Notes under the pieces: generated by a model
What the model was told of the DNA's origin: nothing
The model's database searches: none
Seen by the model: the letters and a program-made list of their open reading frames with translations, nothing else
Source: Primorskyibacter marinus
GTDB lineage: Bacteria > Pseudomonadota > Alphaproteobacteria > Rhodobacterales > Rhodobacteraceae
DNA: 64,000 nt
Assembly (NCBI RefSeq): GCF_003313245.1
Contig: NZ_QJSD01000009.1
Coordinates: 1 to 64,000 of the forward strand
Reading direction: 5' to 3'
Part shown: positions 27,658 to 36,819 of the stretch, piece by piece
Position numbering within the stretch: the first letter of the stretch is position 1
Layout of the letters: every line of letters begins with the position of its first letter
Made by a program: the position numbers and the translations under genes

Positions 27658-27942
27658 TCAAATCCCCCGATCCCAGAAATCCCGCTCTGCCGTGTCGCCG
27701 CTCAGCGCCTTGACGGCTTTCCAGCGGGCATAGCCTTCTTCCATCTGGCGGCGTTTCTCGGCGAGGGAGACGTTTTCCCATGTCTCCAGCCGTTCGCATT
27801 GGAACATCGGGATCACGGCGGCGACGGCCTTGCCGTGTTTGGTCAGCCAGATCCGCCCCCCCGAATGGCGGACCCATTCGGTCAGCCGGCCAGAGTCGCG
27901 GCGGAAACTGCTTAGCGGGGTGATGCGATATTCTGTCTTCAT
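27658..27942 (-). CDS. Phd/YefM-like antitoxin, orphan
   Basis: A 94-residue protein whose first 50 residues (ITPLSSFRRDSGRLTEWVRHSG, then WLTKHGKAVAAVIPM) match the Phd/YefM antitoxin fold, which autoregulates and neutralises a cognate toxin. The C-terminal 40 residues carry many charged residues, as in toxin-binding tails. No toxin gene of the Doc, RelE or VapC type is adjacent on either side, so it is an orphan or acts as a stand-alone repressor. I chose the ATG at 27942; the longer frame to 28137 has no conserved sequence. It is convergent with the AT-rich gene, 44 bases away. Confidence 0.62.
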   Translation of the reverse strand: MKTEYRITPLSSFRRDSGRLTEWVRHSGGRIWLTKHGKAVAAVIPMFQCERLETWENVSLAEKRRQMEEGYARWKAVKALSGDTAERDFWDRGI

Positions 27943-28656
27943 GGGGGAATGCTGGCACGGACAGATTACCACGATCTGAACGCGCCGCACGTTGCAGACC
28001 CGCCGCGGCGATGCCTCACAACCGCCCCGTGTTTGCGGGTGGCACCGCACCCCAAAGGCATTTGTACATATCGGGCGTACAAAACGCACAAAAGGCCTCA
28101 AACCATTTCCCGCACAGCCCACCCAAACACGCGCCATTTCACGGGGTCACCCCCTACGGCGCGCCGTGAATTGCAGCAGCGAAACCACCTTTCCGTTGGG
28201 TTCCGCCGCATTCGCGCAACAAAATTGACGCAACGTTATCGCTGAAAAAATCCGCAAATTGCCCGCGAATTTGACTGTCGCGTTAACTGGTTTTTCCGGC
28301 CAATAGTCCGGAACATCTCAACGAAGATCCGATTTAACGTATATATTTCAATGCATTAAGATTATCTCCGTGAAATCCCGACACGCCCGCCAGACAGACC
28401 TTGCACGGCGGTTCCGGAACGCTTTGCGAATGGGCGATTTACAGAACGACGAATCGCGCTTTACAAAGAATGGCATGCTATTCGTCGAGTCACCTGCAAG
28501 GGGTCGCGCCAAGCGCACCGGTTCGGATCACAGGCAAATCGCCTTTGTTCCGAAGACTGGCGGCGGATCGCAAGCACGGCAAAGAGCCGCAAGCTCTGCC
28601 AAAACCGGGGAACCTGCTGAATGCCCCTAAAAAAACGACCAACATGGAGTAACTGA
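27943..28656. other. Long leader region upstream of aapJ
   Basis: About 710 bases without a convincing gene. A 260-base open frame at 28370-28630 has no family match and poor codon bias. TTGACT at 28271-28276 and a TATATA stretch at 28340-28345 are promoter-like fragments but not correctly spaced. GGCAAAGAGC-CGCAA-GCTCTGCC around 28578-28600 can form a hairpin in the 5' leader of aapJ. Confidence 0.4.
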
Positions 28657-29670
28657 ATGACGCCCAAATTTTATCCATTGGCTGCGATTGCCATGCTTGC
28701 CGCCGGGGGTGCCACTGCGGGCACGCTTGATGATGTAAAAGCCGCCGGCCAGTTGAAATGCGGTGTAAGCCAGGGTCTGCCCGGCTTCTCAACCCCAGAT
28801 GACAGTGGTAAATGGACCGGACTGGATGTTGACTATTGCCGCGCCGTAGCAGCAACCGTTCTGGACGATCCCGAAGCCGTCGAATTCGTATCGCTGTCGG
28901 CCAAGGACCGCTTTACCGCGCTGTCCTCGGGCGAGATCGACATCCTGTCGCGCAACACCACCTGGACGATCACCCGCGACACCGATCTTGGGATCACCTT
29001 CACCGGCATCAGCTATTACGATGGTCAGGGCATGTTGGTGCCCGCAAGTCTTGGCGTGACATCGGCGCTGGAACTTGATGGCGCGACGATCTGCACCAAT
29101 ACCGGCACCACGACAGAGTTGAACATCACCGATTACTTCAAGCAGCATGACATGACCTTCGAACTGGTCGCGCTTGAAAATTCGGACGAGGTTGTCGCCG
29201 CCTATGGTGCCGGCCGCTGCGATGTCTTCACCACCGACCGGTCCGGGGTTGCCGCCGAACGCCTGAAGCTGGCGGATCCGGATGCGCATGTCGTTCTGCC
29301 CGAAACCATCTCGAAAGAGCCGCTTGGGCCGTCCGTCCGCGCCGATGACAAAGAATGGGAGCGCGTGTCGCGCTGGGTTCTGAACGCCCTGATCGAAGCC
29401 GAAGAATATGGCATCACCTCGGAAAATGTCGATGAGATGATGAGCTCCAACAACCCTTCGGTTCAGCGCATCCTGGGCGCGGGCGACAACGATTATGGTG
29501 CCGCGATGGGTCTGACCAAGGATTGGGCCGCGCGCGCGATCAAGGCCGTCGGCAACTACGGCGAGATCTATGACCGCAATGTCGGCCCCGACACACCGCT
29601 CAAGCTGGAGCGCGGCGTCAACAACCTGTGGAACAACGGCGGCTTCATGTACGCGCCGCCGATCCGCTAA
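28657..29670 (+). CDS. aapJ: Amino acid ABC transporter, substrate-binding protein
   Basis: The periplasmic binding protein of the AapJQMP/BztABCD transporter, which takes up glutamate, glutamine, aspartate and asparagine (AapJ is broader). It has 337 residues, with a signal peptide (about 1-22, cut after ATAG or similar) and the mature beginning LDDVKAAGQLKCGVSQGLPGFS, which is typical of this subfamily. The ATG has GGAG eight bases upstream. It is followed by a strong hairpin, then three transporter genes in the same direction, giving the usual excess of binding protein over membrane parts. Confidence 0.94.
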   Translation: MTPKFYPLAAIAMLAAGGATAGTLDDVKAAGQLKCGVSQGLPGFSTPDDSGKWTGLDVDYCRAVAATVLDDPEAVEFVSLSAKDRFTALSSGEIDILSRNTTWTITRDTDLGITFTGISYYDGQGMLVPASLGVTSALELDGATICTNTGTTTELNITDYFKQHDMTFELVALENSDEVVAAYGAGRCDVFTTDRSGVAAERLKLADPDAHVVLPETISKEPLGPSVRADDKEWERVSRWVLNALIEAEEYGITSENVDEMMSSNNPSVQRILGAGDNDYGAAMGLTKDWAARAIKAVGNYGEIYDRNVGPDTPLKLERGVNNLWNNGGFMYAPPIR

Positions 29671-29693
29671 CCGAATAGATCCGACCACGAATG

Positions 29694-29720
29694 AAAGGGA
29701 CGGGCCAACCCCGTCCCTTT
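29694..29720 (+). terminator. Intercistronic hairpin after aapJ
   Basis: AAAGGGACGGG and CCCGTCCCTTT form an exact 11-bp stem around CCAAC. No U-run follows on the plus strand (CCCAAAAAAAAC), so it probably protects the aapJ mRNA 3' end and reduces, but does not stop, expression of the downstream genes. Confidence 0.65.
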
Positions 29721-29759
29721 CCCAAAAAAAACAAAAAATCTATTCGACGGGGAACCAAC

Positions 29760-31007
29760 ATGAGCTCCATCAGTGACAGCGATGACGCCGTCCGGAGCGA
29801 GCGTAGCGGTCTGGCCGCGCTTGTCTTCGACGCCAAGGCCCGATCGCTCTTCTTTCAGGTCATCCTGGCCGTTTTGATTATACTCGCCGCCAGCATCGCC
29901 GTGCGCAACGCAGGCGCAAACCTGACAGAACAGGGCCGAGAATTCGGTTTCGACTTTTTCGACCGCCCTTCCGATATTCAAATTCTCACCACCTTCGGCA
30001 CCTGGCTTCTGGACTACGAGGCCGGTCAGAACACCGTCTGGGACGTGTTCCTTCTGTCGATTGCCAACACGCTGATCATCTCTGTCGCGGGCGTGATCTT
30101 TGCCACGCTCTGGGGCTTTCTGCTGGGCATATTCCGGCTGTCCCATAACTTCGTGCTGAACTCTTTCGCCACGATCTATATCGAGCTTCTGCGCAACGTG
30201 CCGCTGCTGTTGCAGATCTTCTTCTGGACTGCCGTGCTGCGCCTTGTGGCCCCCGGTCCGCGCGAAGAAGGGTGGTTGATACCCGGATTGCTCAACTTCA
30301 ATTCCAAGGGCATCTATGGCCCCTATCCGCTGGTCGAAGAGGGGTTCAGCTACACGCTGATCGCCTTTGTGATCGCCTGTGTCGCGGCCTGGGGCTTTGC
30401 CCGGTGGGCCAGGCGCAATCAGGACCGTACCGGCAAGCAAAGCCCTGTCGGCCTTGTCACCGTTGCGCTGCTGATCGGCCTGCCGACGCTGGTCTTTCTT
30501 GTGACCGGCCGCCCGATGGCGATCGAATGGCCCAACTTCGTGACAGAGGGGCCGATCCTGCGGCGCGGTTTCGAGAATGGCATCGGCAGCTATATCGCGC
30601 CGGAATTCTTTGCGCTGTTCCTTGCGCTTACAACCTACACCGCCGCCTTCATCGCCGAGATTGTCCGTGCGGGCATTCAGGCCGTCCCCAAGGGACAGTC
30701 CGAGGCCGCAGGCGCCCTTGGGTTGCCGCCCGGTCTGGCGATGCGCAAGGTAATCCTGCCGCAGGCGTTCCGGGTGATCATCCCGCCGCTGACCTCGCAA
30801 TACCTGAACCTGACGAAAAACTCGTCGCTCGCCGCCGCGATTGGCTATCCCGAACTGGTCGCCGTCTTTGCGGGCACCACGCTTAACCAAGTGGGTCGCG
30901 CGATCGAAATCATTGCAATCGTGATCCTTGTCTATCTGACGATCTCATTGCTGACATCGGCCTTCATGAACTGGTTCAACAACCGCGTGAAGCTGGTAGA
31001 GCGGTAG
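29760..31007 (+). CDS. aapQ: Amino acid ABC transporter permease AapQ/BztB
   Basis: A 415-residue inner-membrane permease with about eight hydrophobic segments. The HisM-type core near the C-terminus (EIVRAGIQAVPKGQSEAAGALGLP) includes the EAA loop that contacts the ATPase. The ATG at 29760 follows GGGGAACCAAC; the frame's earlier start at 29691 overlaps the hairpin. Its partner permease follows 10 bases later. The extra periplasmic domain between the N-terminal segments is characteristic of this four-gene subfamily. Confidence 0.93.
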   Translation: MSSISDSDDAVRSERSGLAALVFDAKARSLFFQVILAVLIILAASIAVRNAGANLTEQGREFGFDFFDRPSDIQILTTFGTWLLDYEAGQNTVWDVFLLSIANTLIISVAGVIFATLWGFLLGIFRLSHNFVLNSFATIYIELLRNVPLLLQIFFWTAVLRLVAPGPREEGWLIPGLLNFNSKGIYGPYPLVEEGFSYTLIAFVIACVAAWGFARWARRNQDRTGKQSPVGLVTVALLIGLPTLVFLVTGRPMAIEWPNFVTEGPILRRGFENGIGSYIAPEFFALFLALTTYTAAFIAEIVRAGIQAVPKGQSEAAGALGLPPGLAMRKVILPQAFRVIIPPLTSQYLNLTKNSSLAAAIGYPELVAVFAGTTLNQVGRAIEIIAIVILVYLTISLLTSAFMNWFNNRVKLVER

Positions 31008-31017
31008 GGAGAGCCAC

Positions 31018-32400
31018 ATGACAACGCACCATAACGCCGCTTTCGTCCGCACCGAAGATGCCCCCCTGATGGAGGCCCCCTCTTCCCAGATCGGGCTGCG
31101 CGCCTGGCTGTGGAAGAACATCTTCGCCTCGATGGCCGATTACGCGACACCGGGCAAGGCTGTCATATCACTGCTGATGACGGTCATCACCATTTTCACC
31201 GCATATGCGCTGATCTGGATGACCTGGACCTTGCTGGATTTCGCGCTCTTTTCGGCCACCTTCTTTGATCCCGAAGGTCTGAAACGCGACGCCTGCCTTG
31301 ACGAGGCCGGTGCCTGCTGGCCCTATGTGAAGGCCAAATGGTATCAGTTCATGTATGGGTTCTACCCCCCGGAAGAGGTCTGGCGGGTGAATGTCTGCAT
31401 GGGAATGCTGGCCATCGGCATTGCGTGGCTTGTCTTCCCCCTGCCGCATCGGGGCAAGGTCGCCCTGTTCATGCTGTTTGCCTATCCGGTCATCGCCTTT
31501 GTGCTGCTGAACGGCATGCCGATCGAACATGAGGGCGATATTGGCCAGGTCGTTTCCGGCGTCTGGTTTCCGCTGATCCTGGCCGGTATTGCCTTTGCGG
31601 GCTGGTGGCTGGCAAGGTCCGACCGCTACGGCGACGTGGTCAACGCAATGGCACCTGCCCTGCTGATGGCGGCCATCGTGCTGGGTATCTTCGCGGGGCT
31701 GCCGCTGGTGACGATGGCGCTGGACCTGGCGCTTGGCACAGAGGTCGTCGAGACCAACAAATGGGGTGGCCTGACCATCACGCTGGTGGTGGCGATCTTC
31801 GGCATCGTGATTTCCTTGCCGGTGGGGATGCTTCTGGCACTGGGGCGTCAGTCCAACGCGCCGATCATCCGCTACAGCTCGATCATCTTCATCGAGGTGG
31901 TGCGGGGCATTCCGCTGATCTCGGTTTTGTTCTTCGCCAGCGCGATGCTGCCCTACTTCCTGGAACCGGGTGTGGACTTCAACAAACTGTTGCGCGCCAT
32001 GATCGGCGTGGTCCTGTTTGCCTCGGCCTATATGGCAGAGGTCATCCGCGGCGGCCTTCAAGCCATCCCAAAGGGCCAATACGAAGGCGGCATGTCGCTG
32101 GGGCTCAGCTTCTGGCAGCAGATGCGGCTTATCATCCTGCCGCAGGCGCTGACCACCGTCATTCCGGGCATCGTCAACACGTTTATCGGCCTGTTCAAGG
32201 ATACGACGCTGGTCCTGATCATCTCGATCTTCGACCTGCTGGGCATCCTGTCTGCCACGCTGAAAGACCCCGAATGGTCAACGCCGACCACCGCCTATAC
32301 CGGCTATCTTGTCATCGCCCTGATCTACTGGATCTTCTGTTTCAGCATGTCGCGATATTCGGTTTACATGGAAAACAAACTCGACCGCTCTCACCGGTGA
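31018..32400 (+). CDS. aapM: Amino acid ABC transporter permease AapM/BztC
   Basis: A 460-residue permease that pairs with AapQ. It has a longer N-terminal cytoplasmic and periplasmic part, then a core with EVIRGGLQAIPKGQYEGGMSLGLS, the EAA motif. Multiple transmembrane stretches are visible (for example residues about 45-70, 130-160, 195-240, 250-300 and the C-terminal segment). The GGGAGAGCCAC ribosome site precedes the ATG. It ends 11 bases before aapP, so the operon is closely packed. Confidence 0.93.
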   Translation: MTTHHNAAFVRTEDAPLMEAPSSQIGLRAWLWKNIFASMADYATPGKAVISLLMTVITIFTAYALIWMTWTLLDFALFSATFFDPEGLKRDACLDEAGACWPYVKAKWYQFMYGFYPPEEVWRVNVCMGMLAIGIAWLVFPLPHRGKVALFMLFAYPVIAFVLLNGMPIEHEGDIGQVVSGVWFPLILAGIAFAGWWLARSDRYGDVVNAMAPALLMAAIVLGIFAGLPLVTMALDLALGTEVVETNKWGGLTITLVVAIFGIVISLPVGMLLALGRQSNAPIIRYSSIIFIEVVRGIPLISVLFFASAMLPYFLEPGVDFNKLLRAMIGVVLFASAYMAEVIRGGLQAIPKGQYEGGMSLGLSFWQQMRLIILPQALTTVIPGIVNTFIGLFKDTTLVLIISIFDLLGILSATLKDPEWSTPTTAYTGYLVIALIYWIFCFSMSRYSVYMENKLDRSHR

Positions 32401-32411
32401 GGAGATAGAAT

Positions 32412-33191
32412 ATGTCCGAACACGCAACCGCCCGCAAGGAACTGGCCGTCTCTGACGAGGTCGCCATCGACATCCGGGGAATGAACAAGTGGTACGGCAC
32501 ATTTCATGTGCTGCGCGACATCAACCTGACGGTTTATCAGGGCGAACGGATCGTGATTTGCGGCCCCTCCGGGTCGGGCAAATCCACGCTGATCCGCTGC
32601 ATCAACGCGCTGGAAGAACATCAGCAAGGCTCTATCGAGGTGGACGGCACGCGGCTGACCAATGACCTGAAGAACATCGACAAGGTCCGGTCCGAGGTTG
32701 GCATGTGCTTTCAGCATTTCAACCTGTTCCCACACCTGACGATCCTTGAAAACTGCACCCTGGCGCCGATCTGGGTCCGCAAGGAGCCCAAGAAACAAGC
32801 CATTGAAACGGCCATGCATTTTCTTGAAAAGGTCAAGATACCCGATCAGGCGAAGAAATACCCCGGCCAGCTTTCGGGGGGGCAGCAGCAGCGCGTTGCC
32901 ATTGCGCGGTCGCTTTGCATGAAACCACGGGTCATGCTGTTTGACGAACCCACCTCGGCGCTGGACCCGGAGATGATCAAAGAGGTGCTCGACACGATGA
33001 TCGAACTGGCCGAAGAAGGCATGACCATGCTGTGCGTCACGCATGAGATGGGCTTTGCCCGTCAGGTGGCGAACCGGGTGATCTTCATGGATCAGGGGCA
33101 AATCGTCGAACAGAACGAGCCCGAGGCGTTCTTCAACAACCCGCAATCCGACCGGACGAAGCTGTTCCTCAGCCAGATCCTCGGACACTAG
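32412..33191 (+). CDS. aapP: Amino acid ABC transporter ATPase AapP/BztD
   Basis: The 259-residue ATPase powers the transporter. Walker A is GPSGSGKST, the Q-loop is near [12 protein letters not shown], the ABC signature is LSGGQQQR, Walker B is [11 protein letters not shown], and the H-loop is [14 protein letters not shown]. It is the last gene of the operon, and only six bases separate its stop from the stop of the convergent VWA-Hint gene. No terminator fits between them, so read-through into the antisense strand of the neighbour is possible. Confidence 0.96.
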   Translation: MSEHATARKELAVSDEVAIDIRGMNKWYGTFHVLRDINLTVYQGERIVICGPSGSGKSTLIRCINALEEHQQGSIEVDGTRLTNDLKNIDKVRSEVGMCFQHFNLFPHLTILENCTLAPIWVRKEPKKQAIETAMHFLEKVKIPDQAKKYPGQLSGGQQQRVAIARSLCMKPRVMLFDEPTSALDPEMIKEVLDTMIELAEEGMTMLCVTHEMGFARQVANRVIFMDQGQIVEQNEPEAFFNNPQSDRTKLFLSQILGH

Positions 33192-33197
33192 GGCGGA

Positions 33198-34814
33198 TCA
33201 GCCACCAATCTCTGCGCAGTCATGCAAGGCCCAAGCGATGTCGCGTTGAAGACGCGGAGGCGGGATCTGTCTGGCCGGGGTTTGTCGCGGTACATCCTCG
33301 TCAGACCCGGTGCCAAGAATAAGGCGGAACTCTTGCTTGCTGTCTTCGTCAAGATGCGCCCAGACTTGGGGACCAATATAAAGGCTTTCTGTCCACGCGC
33401 CGTCAGCCAGAACCAGTTCGTGCCGGTCGAACAGGAAATGAATATATTCCAACGGCGCGCAGCTGTTGTCGATCGCAACGCCTTTCAGCCCGCAGAGCTT
33501 TTTGGCCGCGATAACGGTTTCTCTCGTTCCAATCATCGGTTCGACTGCACTTGACTGAATCAAGATGCGATGCTGCTGGGAGACCCGAAAATCGCATCTG
33601 GGTTTTCCCCGCCCCAAAGCACCGGCAGAGATTTGGACCGGCCGGGCCTTCGGCTGCGCAGTCAGAAAACCGGCATCAACGACACGCCGACCAATCCAGC
33701 GGATCGGCTGCATCCCGTGATCCTTTGTCAGCACAAGGTCGCCAATCCGCAATGCGTCGGCACGTTTTTCGCCCTGCGACGTCAGAATGCGTGTTTCGCC
33801 GACAAAGCAGATCATCTGCTGAATAGGCACTGCCCCGGTTGACAACACGCTGCTGCCATCATTGAACCAGGTTTCCATTTCCACGTTGATCGTGGTTCCA
33901 CCGGCCGGATTTGGCTCGTAGTCGATTTCAAAATTTCTCAACGCGTAGCCGGACGGGGTCGGTACAAGGCGTGGATCGCCAACAGGAATGGTTTCGACAA
34001 TCGTGATCGTTTCCGCCGCATTCGCCGGATCGGGATAGGTTACCGTCACTGTAACAGCGTCAACGTCCAAGACCGGCGGCGGCGAGCCGATCTCCGCCGT
34101 CAATTGCGATGCGTCAAGAACCTGCACCGCCCCGCCATTCTGACCAATCGCGCCGCCGGTGTTGTCAAGATCGTTCAAGCCACCGTTGCGTCCTGCTGTC
34201 AGGCTGCTGCCAGCCCCCACGCCTACACCTGAAATCAACGCACCAAAGTCATCCTCCAATGCCTGCGCCTCGTCCGTGAAGTCACCGCCGCGGTTTTGCC
34301 GGCCGTCGGACATGAACACGATGGAATTGCTCGCCTGATCGCTGACACCCTGCGCTGTCCAGCTGTCGTGTATTTTGGATAAGGGGGCTGCGAAATTCGT
34401 CGCCCCTCCGGGGGTCAGCGCATCTATATCGGCTTCAAATTGGACAAGCTCATCCAACGTGTAGACCCCGACCAGCGATGCATTGCTGCCGTACTCGACC
34501 AACGTGACCGTCACCGCCGACGGGTCATAACCGTTCTCGATATAGGTCTTGAACAATTCCTTGGCCGCGTAAGCCTGTGCTTCCAGAAAAGAGTCGACGA
34601 TGCCGTCGCCATCGACGTCGGACCTTGATGACCAGCCCGCGGAACCGGAGGTGTCGACCGCGATCGCGACATTCAGTTCTGGCGAGCCTTGCGCCCCGAT
34701 ATTCACCGTATGGTCGATGCTCAACGTGTCGAAAGAAGTATCCGGAATTGTGCTTGTCGTTGTTACCGGAACATCGCCAACGGTTGTGTTTACGGTAACT
34801 ACTTGATCTGCCAT
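33198..34814 (-). CDS. VWA-Hint domain protein
   Basis: A 538-residue protein. The N-terminal 230 residues form a von Willebrand A domain with a MIDAS DTSGS at 54-58, interrupted by DVDGDGIVDSFLE at 66-78, a calcium-loop-like insert similar to dockerin or thrombospondin type 3 repeats. Then comes a beta-rich region, and a C-terminal Hint_2 domain starting at Cys336 (ICFVGETRILTSQGEK). No signal peptide is seen. It may be exported by a type I system, though none is encoded here. I chose ATG 34814; TTG 34820 gives two extra residues. Together with the gene at 15394 it makes two Hint proteins in 20 kb. Confidence 0.82.
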   Translation of the reverse strand: MADQVVTVNTTVGDVPVTTTSTIPDTSFDTLSIDHTVNIGAQGSPELNVAIAVDTSGSAGWSSRSDVDGDGIVDSFLEAQAYAAKELFKTYIENGYDPSAVTVTLVEYGSNASLVGVYTLDELVQFEADIDALTPGGATNFAAPLSKIHDSWTAQGVSDQASNSIVFMSDGRQNRGGDFTDEAQALEDDFGALISGVGVGAGSSLTAGRNGGLNDLDNTGGAIGQNGGAVQVLDASQLTAEIGSPPPVLDVDAVTVTVTYPDPANAAETITIVETIPVGDPRLVPTPSGYALRNFEIDYEPNPAGGTTINVEMETWFNDGSSVLSTGAVPIQQMICFVGETRILTSQGEKRADALRIGDLVLTKDHGMQPIRWIGRRVVDAGFLTAQPKARPVQISAGALGRGKPRCDFRVSQQHRILIQSSAVEPMIGTRETVIAAKKLCGLKGVAIDNSCAPLEYIHFLFDRHELVLADGAWTESLYIGPQVWAHLDEDSKQEFRLILGTGSDEDVPRQTPARQIPPPRLQRDIAWALHDCAEIGG

Positions 34815-35226
34815 TTCCAAAAACCTTGCTGGCCGCGATGTGCGAACTCACTAGCCAACAAAGGTTACGTTTGCTTTTTCCTGATCCTGAATGGGTCGAA
34901 AATCTCGCTCAAAAGTCTTGAAAAACTTAACTAAAGTGGCTGCATGAATGGCGCGCGCGTACAAACTGAAGTTCCAATTCAGCTATGAATGTCGCAAGTG
35001 CCAAAACGGAAAACCAAAAGGATCGCCGATCCCGGAGAGTTTGCCAGACCTGCGAGTCTCCCGGGTGCAGAGGGAAAGCTGCACGGTCGTGACAGCGACG
35101 CGGCACTATTCATGATCCGCAAGACCGTCGGGGCAGTCGGCAGATCCGGCCAGCGCTACTGTTTGGCTTCACGTTGGGGCTGAAACTGGCATATGTTGCG
35201 TGTCAAACGGCGCAGGGCAGAACAGG
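34815..35226. other. Intergenic region before the AlkB-like gene
   Basis: About 410 bases without a convincing gene; a 64-codon frame at 34989 has no family match. I see no clear promoter or terminator. Confidence 0.4.
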
Positions 35227-36264
35227 ATGGCACGGTTCACCTTCATCACGTTGACGCTTGTCGCGTTGCTGGCCATCGGGCTTTGGCAAGGCGGGCTTTG
35301 GCCATGGGTGGCGCTAAGCTTTGTGACTGTCTTCACCTATATGATGGACCGTCTGATCGGACCCGGCGCATCACCCGCTCCGGGGCAGGAGTTTCCGGCC
35401 GGCGACGCTTTGGCCGTATCGCTGGCCGTCGCGCATCTGGTGCTTCTGGCGGCGGGGGTCTGGACGATAGCGGGCGGACATCTGACAGGCGTGTCCGCGG
35501 TGGCTGCCTTTATCGGGCTGGGGCTGTTCTTCGGACAGGTCAGCAACGCCAATGCCCACGAACTTGTTCACAGATCGAACCGTTGGCTGCGGCGGCTTGG
35601 GGTGACGGTCTATGTGTCATTGCTATTCGGGCATCATGCCTCGGCCCATATCAGGGTGCATCATGTGAATGTCGCAACAGCTGCCGACCCCAACAGCGCC
35701 CGCGCCGGAGAAAGCTACTACCGCTTTGCCACCCGCGCCTGGGTCGGGTCATTCCGGGCAGGGTTACGGGCGGAAACAGCTCTTCGGGCGCGCGCCGCCT
35801 CGCCTGCGCTGCTGCATCCCTATGCGGTCTATCTTGGTGGGGCGGGTGCCGTGTTGATCGTGGCGTTTCTGCTGGCAGGTTTCACGGGCGTCCTTGTGCT
35901 TTGCGGGCTGGCAGCCCATGCGCAGATGCAGTTGCTTCTGTCGGATTATGTGCAGCATTACGGGCTTCGCCGCCATCAACGTGCCGACGGCCGAACGGAA
36001 CCTGTGGGACCGCAACATTCGTGGAACGCGCCGCAGTGGTTTTCGTCGGCACTCGTGCTGAATGCGACGCGCCATTCCGATCATCATCAGCGCCCTGCCA
36101 CCCCCTATCCGGCGCTGGATTTGCGGCCTGCTTCCATGCCGATCCTGCCCCGGTCCTTGCCGGTCATGGCGATGCTGGCGCTTTGGCCACCCCTGTGGCG
36201 CCGAGTGATGGACCCGCAGGTTGCCAAGTGGGACGCGAAAAACCGGCAGGGCGCTGCCGTCTGA
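35227..36264 (+). CDS. AlkB-like alkane 1-monooxygenase
   Basis: A 345-residue integral-membrane, non-haem di-iron hydroxylase of the AlkB type, with about six transmembrane segments. The histidine boxes are HELVHR, GHHASAHIRVHH and RHSDHH, plus the SDYVQHYGLRR signature, so all iron ligands are present. It should hydroxylate the terminal carbon of medium-length alkanes or a related fatty molecule; the second box has Ala where EHN-type members have Glu. Rubredoxin and rubredoxin reductase partners are not in the window; the ferredoxin at 40487 is not a rubredoxin. ATG 35227 follows CAGGGCAG, and GTG 35200 is an alternative. Confidence 0.86.
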   Translation: MARFTFITLTLVALLAIGLWQGGLWPWVALSFVTVFTYMMDRLIGPGASPAPGQEFPAGDALAVSLAVAHLVLLAAGVWTIAGGHLTGVSAVAAFIGLGLFFGQVSNANAHELVHRSNRWLRRLGVTVYVSLLFGHHASAHIRVHHVNVATAADPNSARAGESYYRFATRAWVGSFRAGLRAETALRARAASPALLHPYAVYLGGAGAVLIVAFLLAGFTGVLVLCGLAAHAQMQLLLSDYVQHYGLRRHQRADGRTEPVGPQHSWNAPQWFSSALVLNATRHSDHHQRPATPYPALDLRPASMPILPRSLPVMAMLALWPPLWRRVMDPQVAKWDAKNRQGAAV

Positions 36265-36321
36265 CTGCATCGTGAGCGTGACAGGCTTCCCCCGGCGAAC
36301 CACATCTGGCAGGGTGACCGT

Positions 36322-36726
36322 ATGAGACGAATTCAGCTTTCCCTTGTTCTGGCCCTGGCGGTCTGTCCCGGCATCGCCGCATCGCAAAGCGCCATGTCAG
36401 CCGCGGAATTTGAAAGCTATGTGCAGGGCAAGACGCTGTATTTCGGCTATGATGGCGAGGCTTACGGGGTCGAGCGGTATCTGGGCAACCGGCGCGTGCA
36501 GTGGTCGTTTCTGGATGGGCAATGCAAGGACGGCTTCTGGTATGAAGAGGCCGATCAGATCTGCTTTGTCTATGACGACACGCCCGATCCGCAGTGCTGG
36601 ACCTTTTACCAAGAGCCGGGCGGCCTGAGGGCGATTTTCGAAAATGATCCCGACGCGACGACGCTGTACGAAGCACAGCAGGATGATGATCCGATGCTGT
36701 GTTTAGGCCCAGAAGTCGGGGTCTGA
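36322..36726 (+). CDS. Small secreted protein
   Basis: A 134-residue protein with a signal peptide (about 1-20, IAASQS likely at the cleavage site). The mature part is acidic, with many Tyr, Trp, Phe and Cys residues (GQCKDGFWYEEADQICFVYDD and DPQCWTFYQ), giving four cysteines that could form two disulphides. From memory, similar proteins are conserved but unstudied in Rhodobacterales. It stands between the AlkB-like gene and xseA, without a clear partner. Confidence 0.66.
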   Translation: MRRIQLSLVLALAVCPGIAASQSAMSAAEFESYVQGKTLYFGYDGEAYGVERYLGNRRVQWSFLDGQCKDGFWYEEADQICFVYDDTPDPQCWTFYQEPGGLRAIFENDPDATTLYEAQQDDDPMLCLGPEVGV

Positions 36727-36819
36727 CCGGCAATCGACACGGCGCGACCCTCACCCAGATGAATGTTCGGCACGCCTGCCACGCGAGAGGCGCATTTGCC
36801 TGTTCCCGCCCGTGCCTGA

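Noticed and set aside
27613-27942. Complete toxin-antitoxin operon
   Set aside because: Only a Phd-like antitoxin is visible; the neighbours do not resemble any known toxin.
28370-28630. Small open frame upstream of aapJ
   Set aside because: No ribosome site, no family and no hydrophobic pattern; the region is better read as a leader.
29667-30890. Minus-strand open frame of 407 residues opposite aapQ
   Set aside because: Polar low-complexity translation typical of an antisense shadow of a membrane protein gene.
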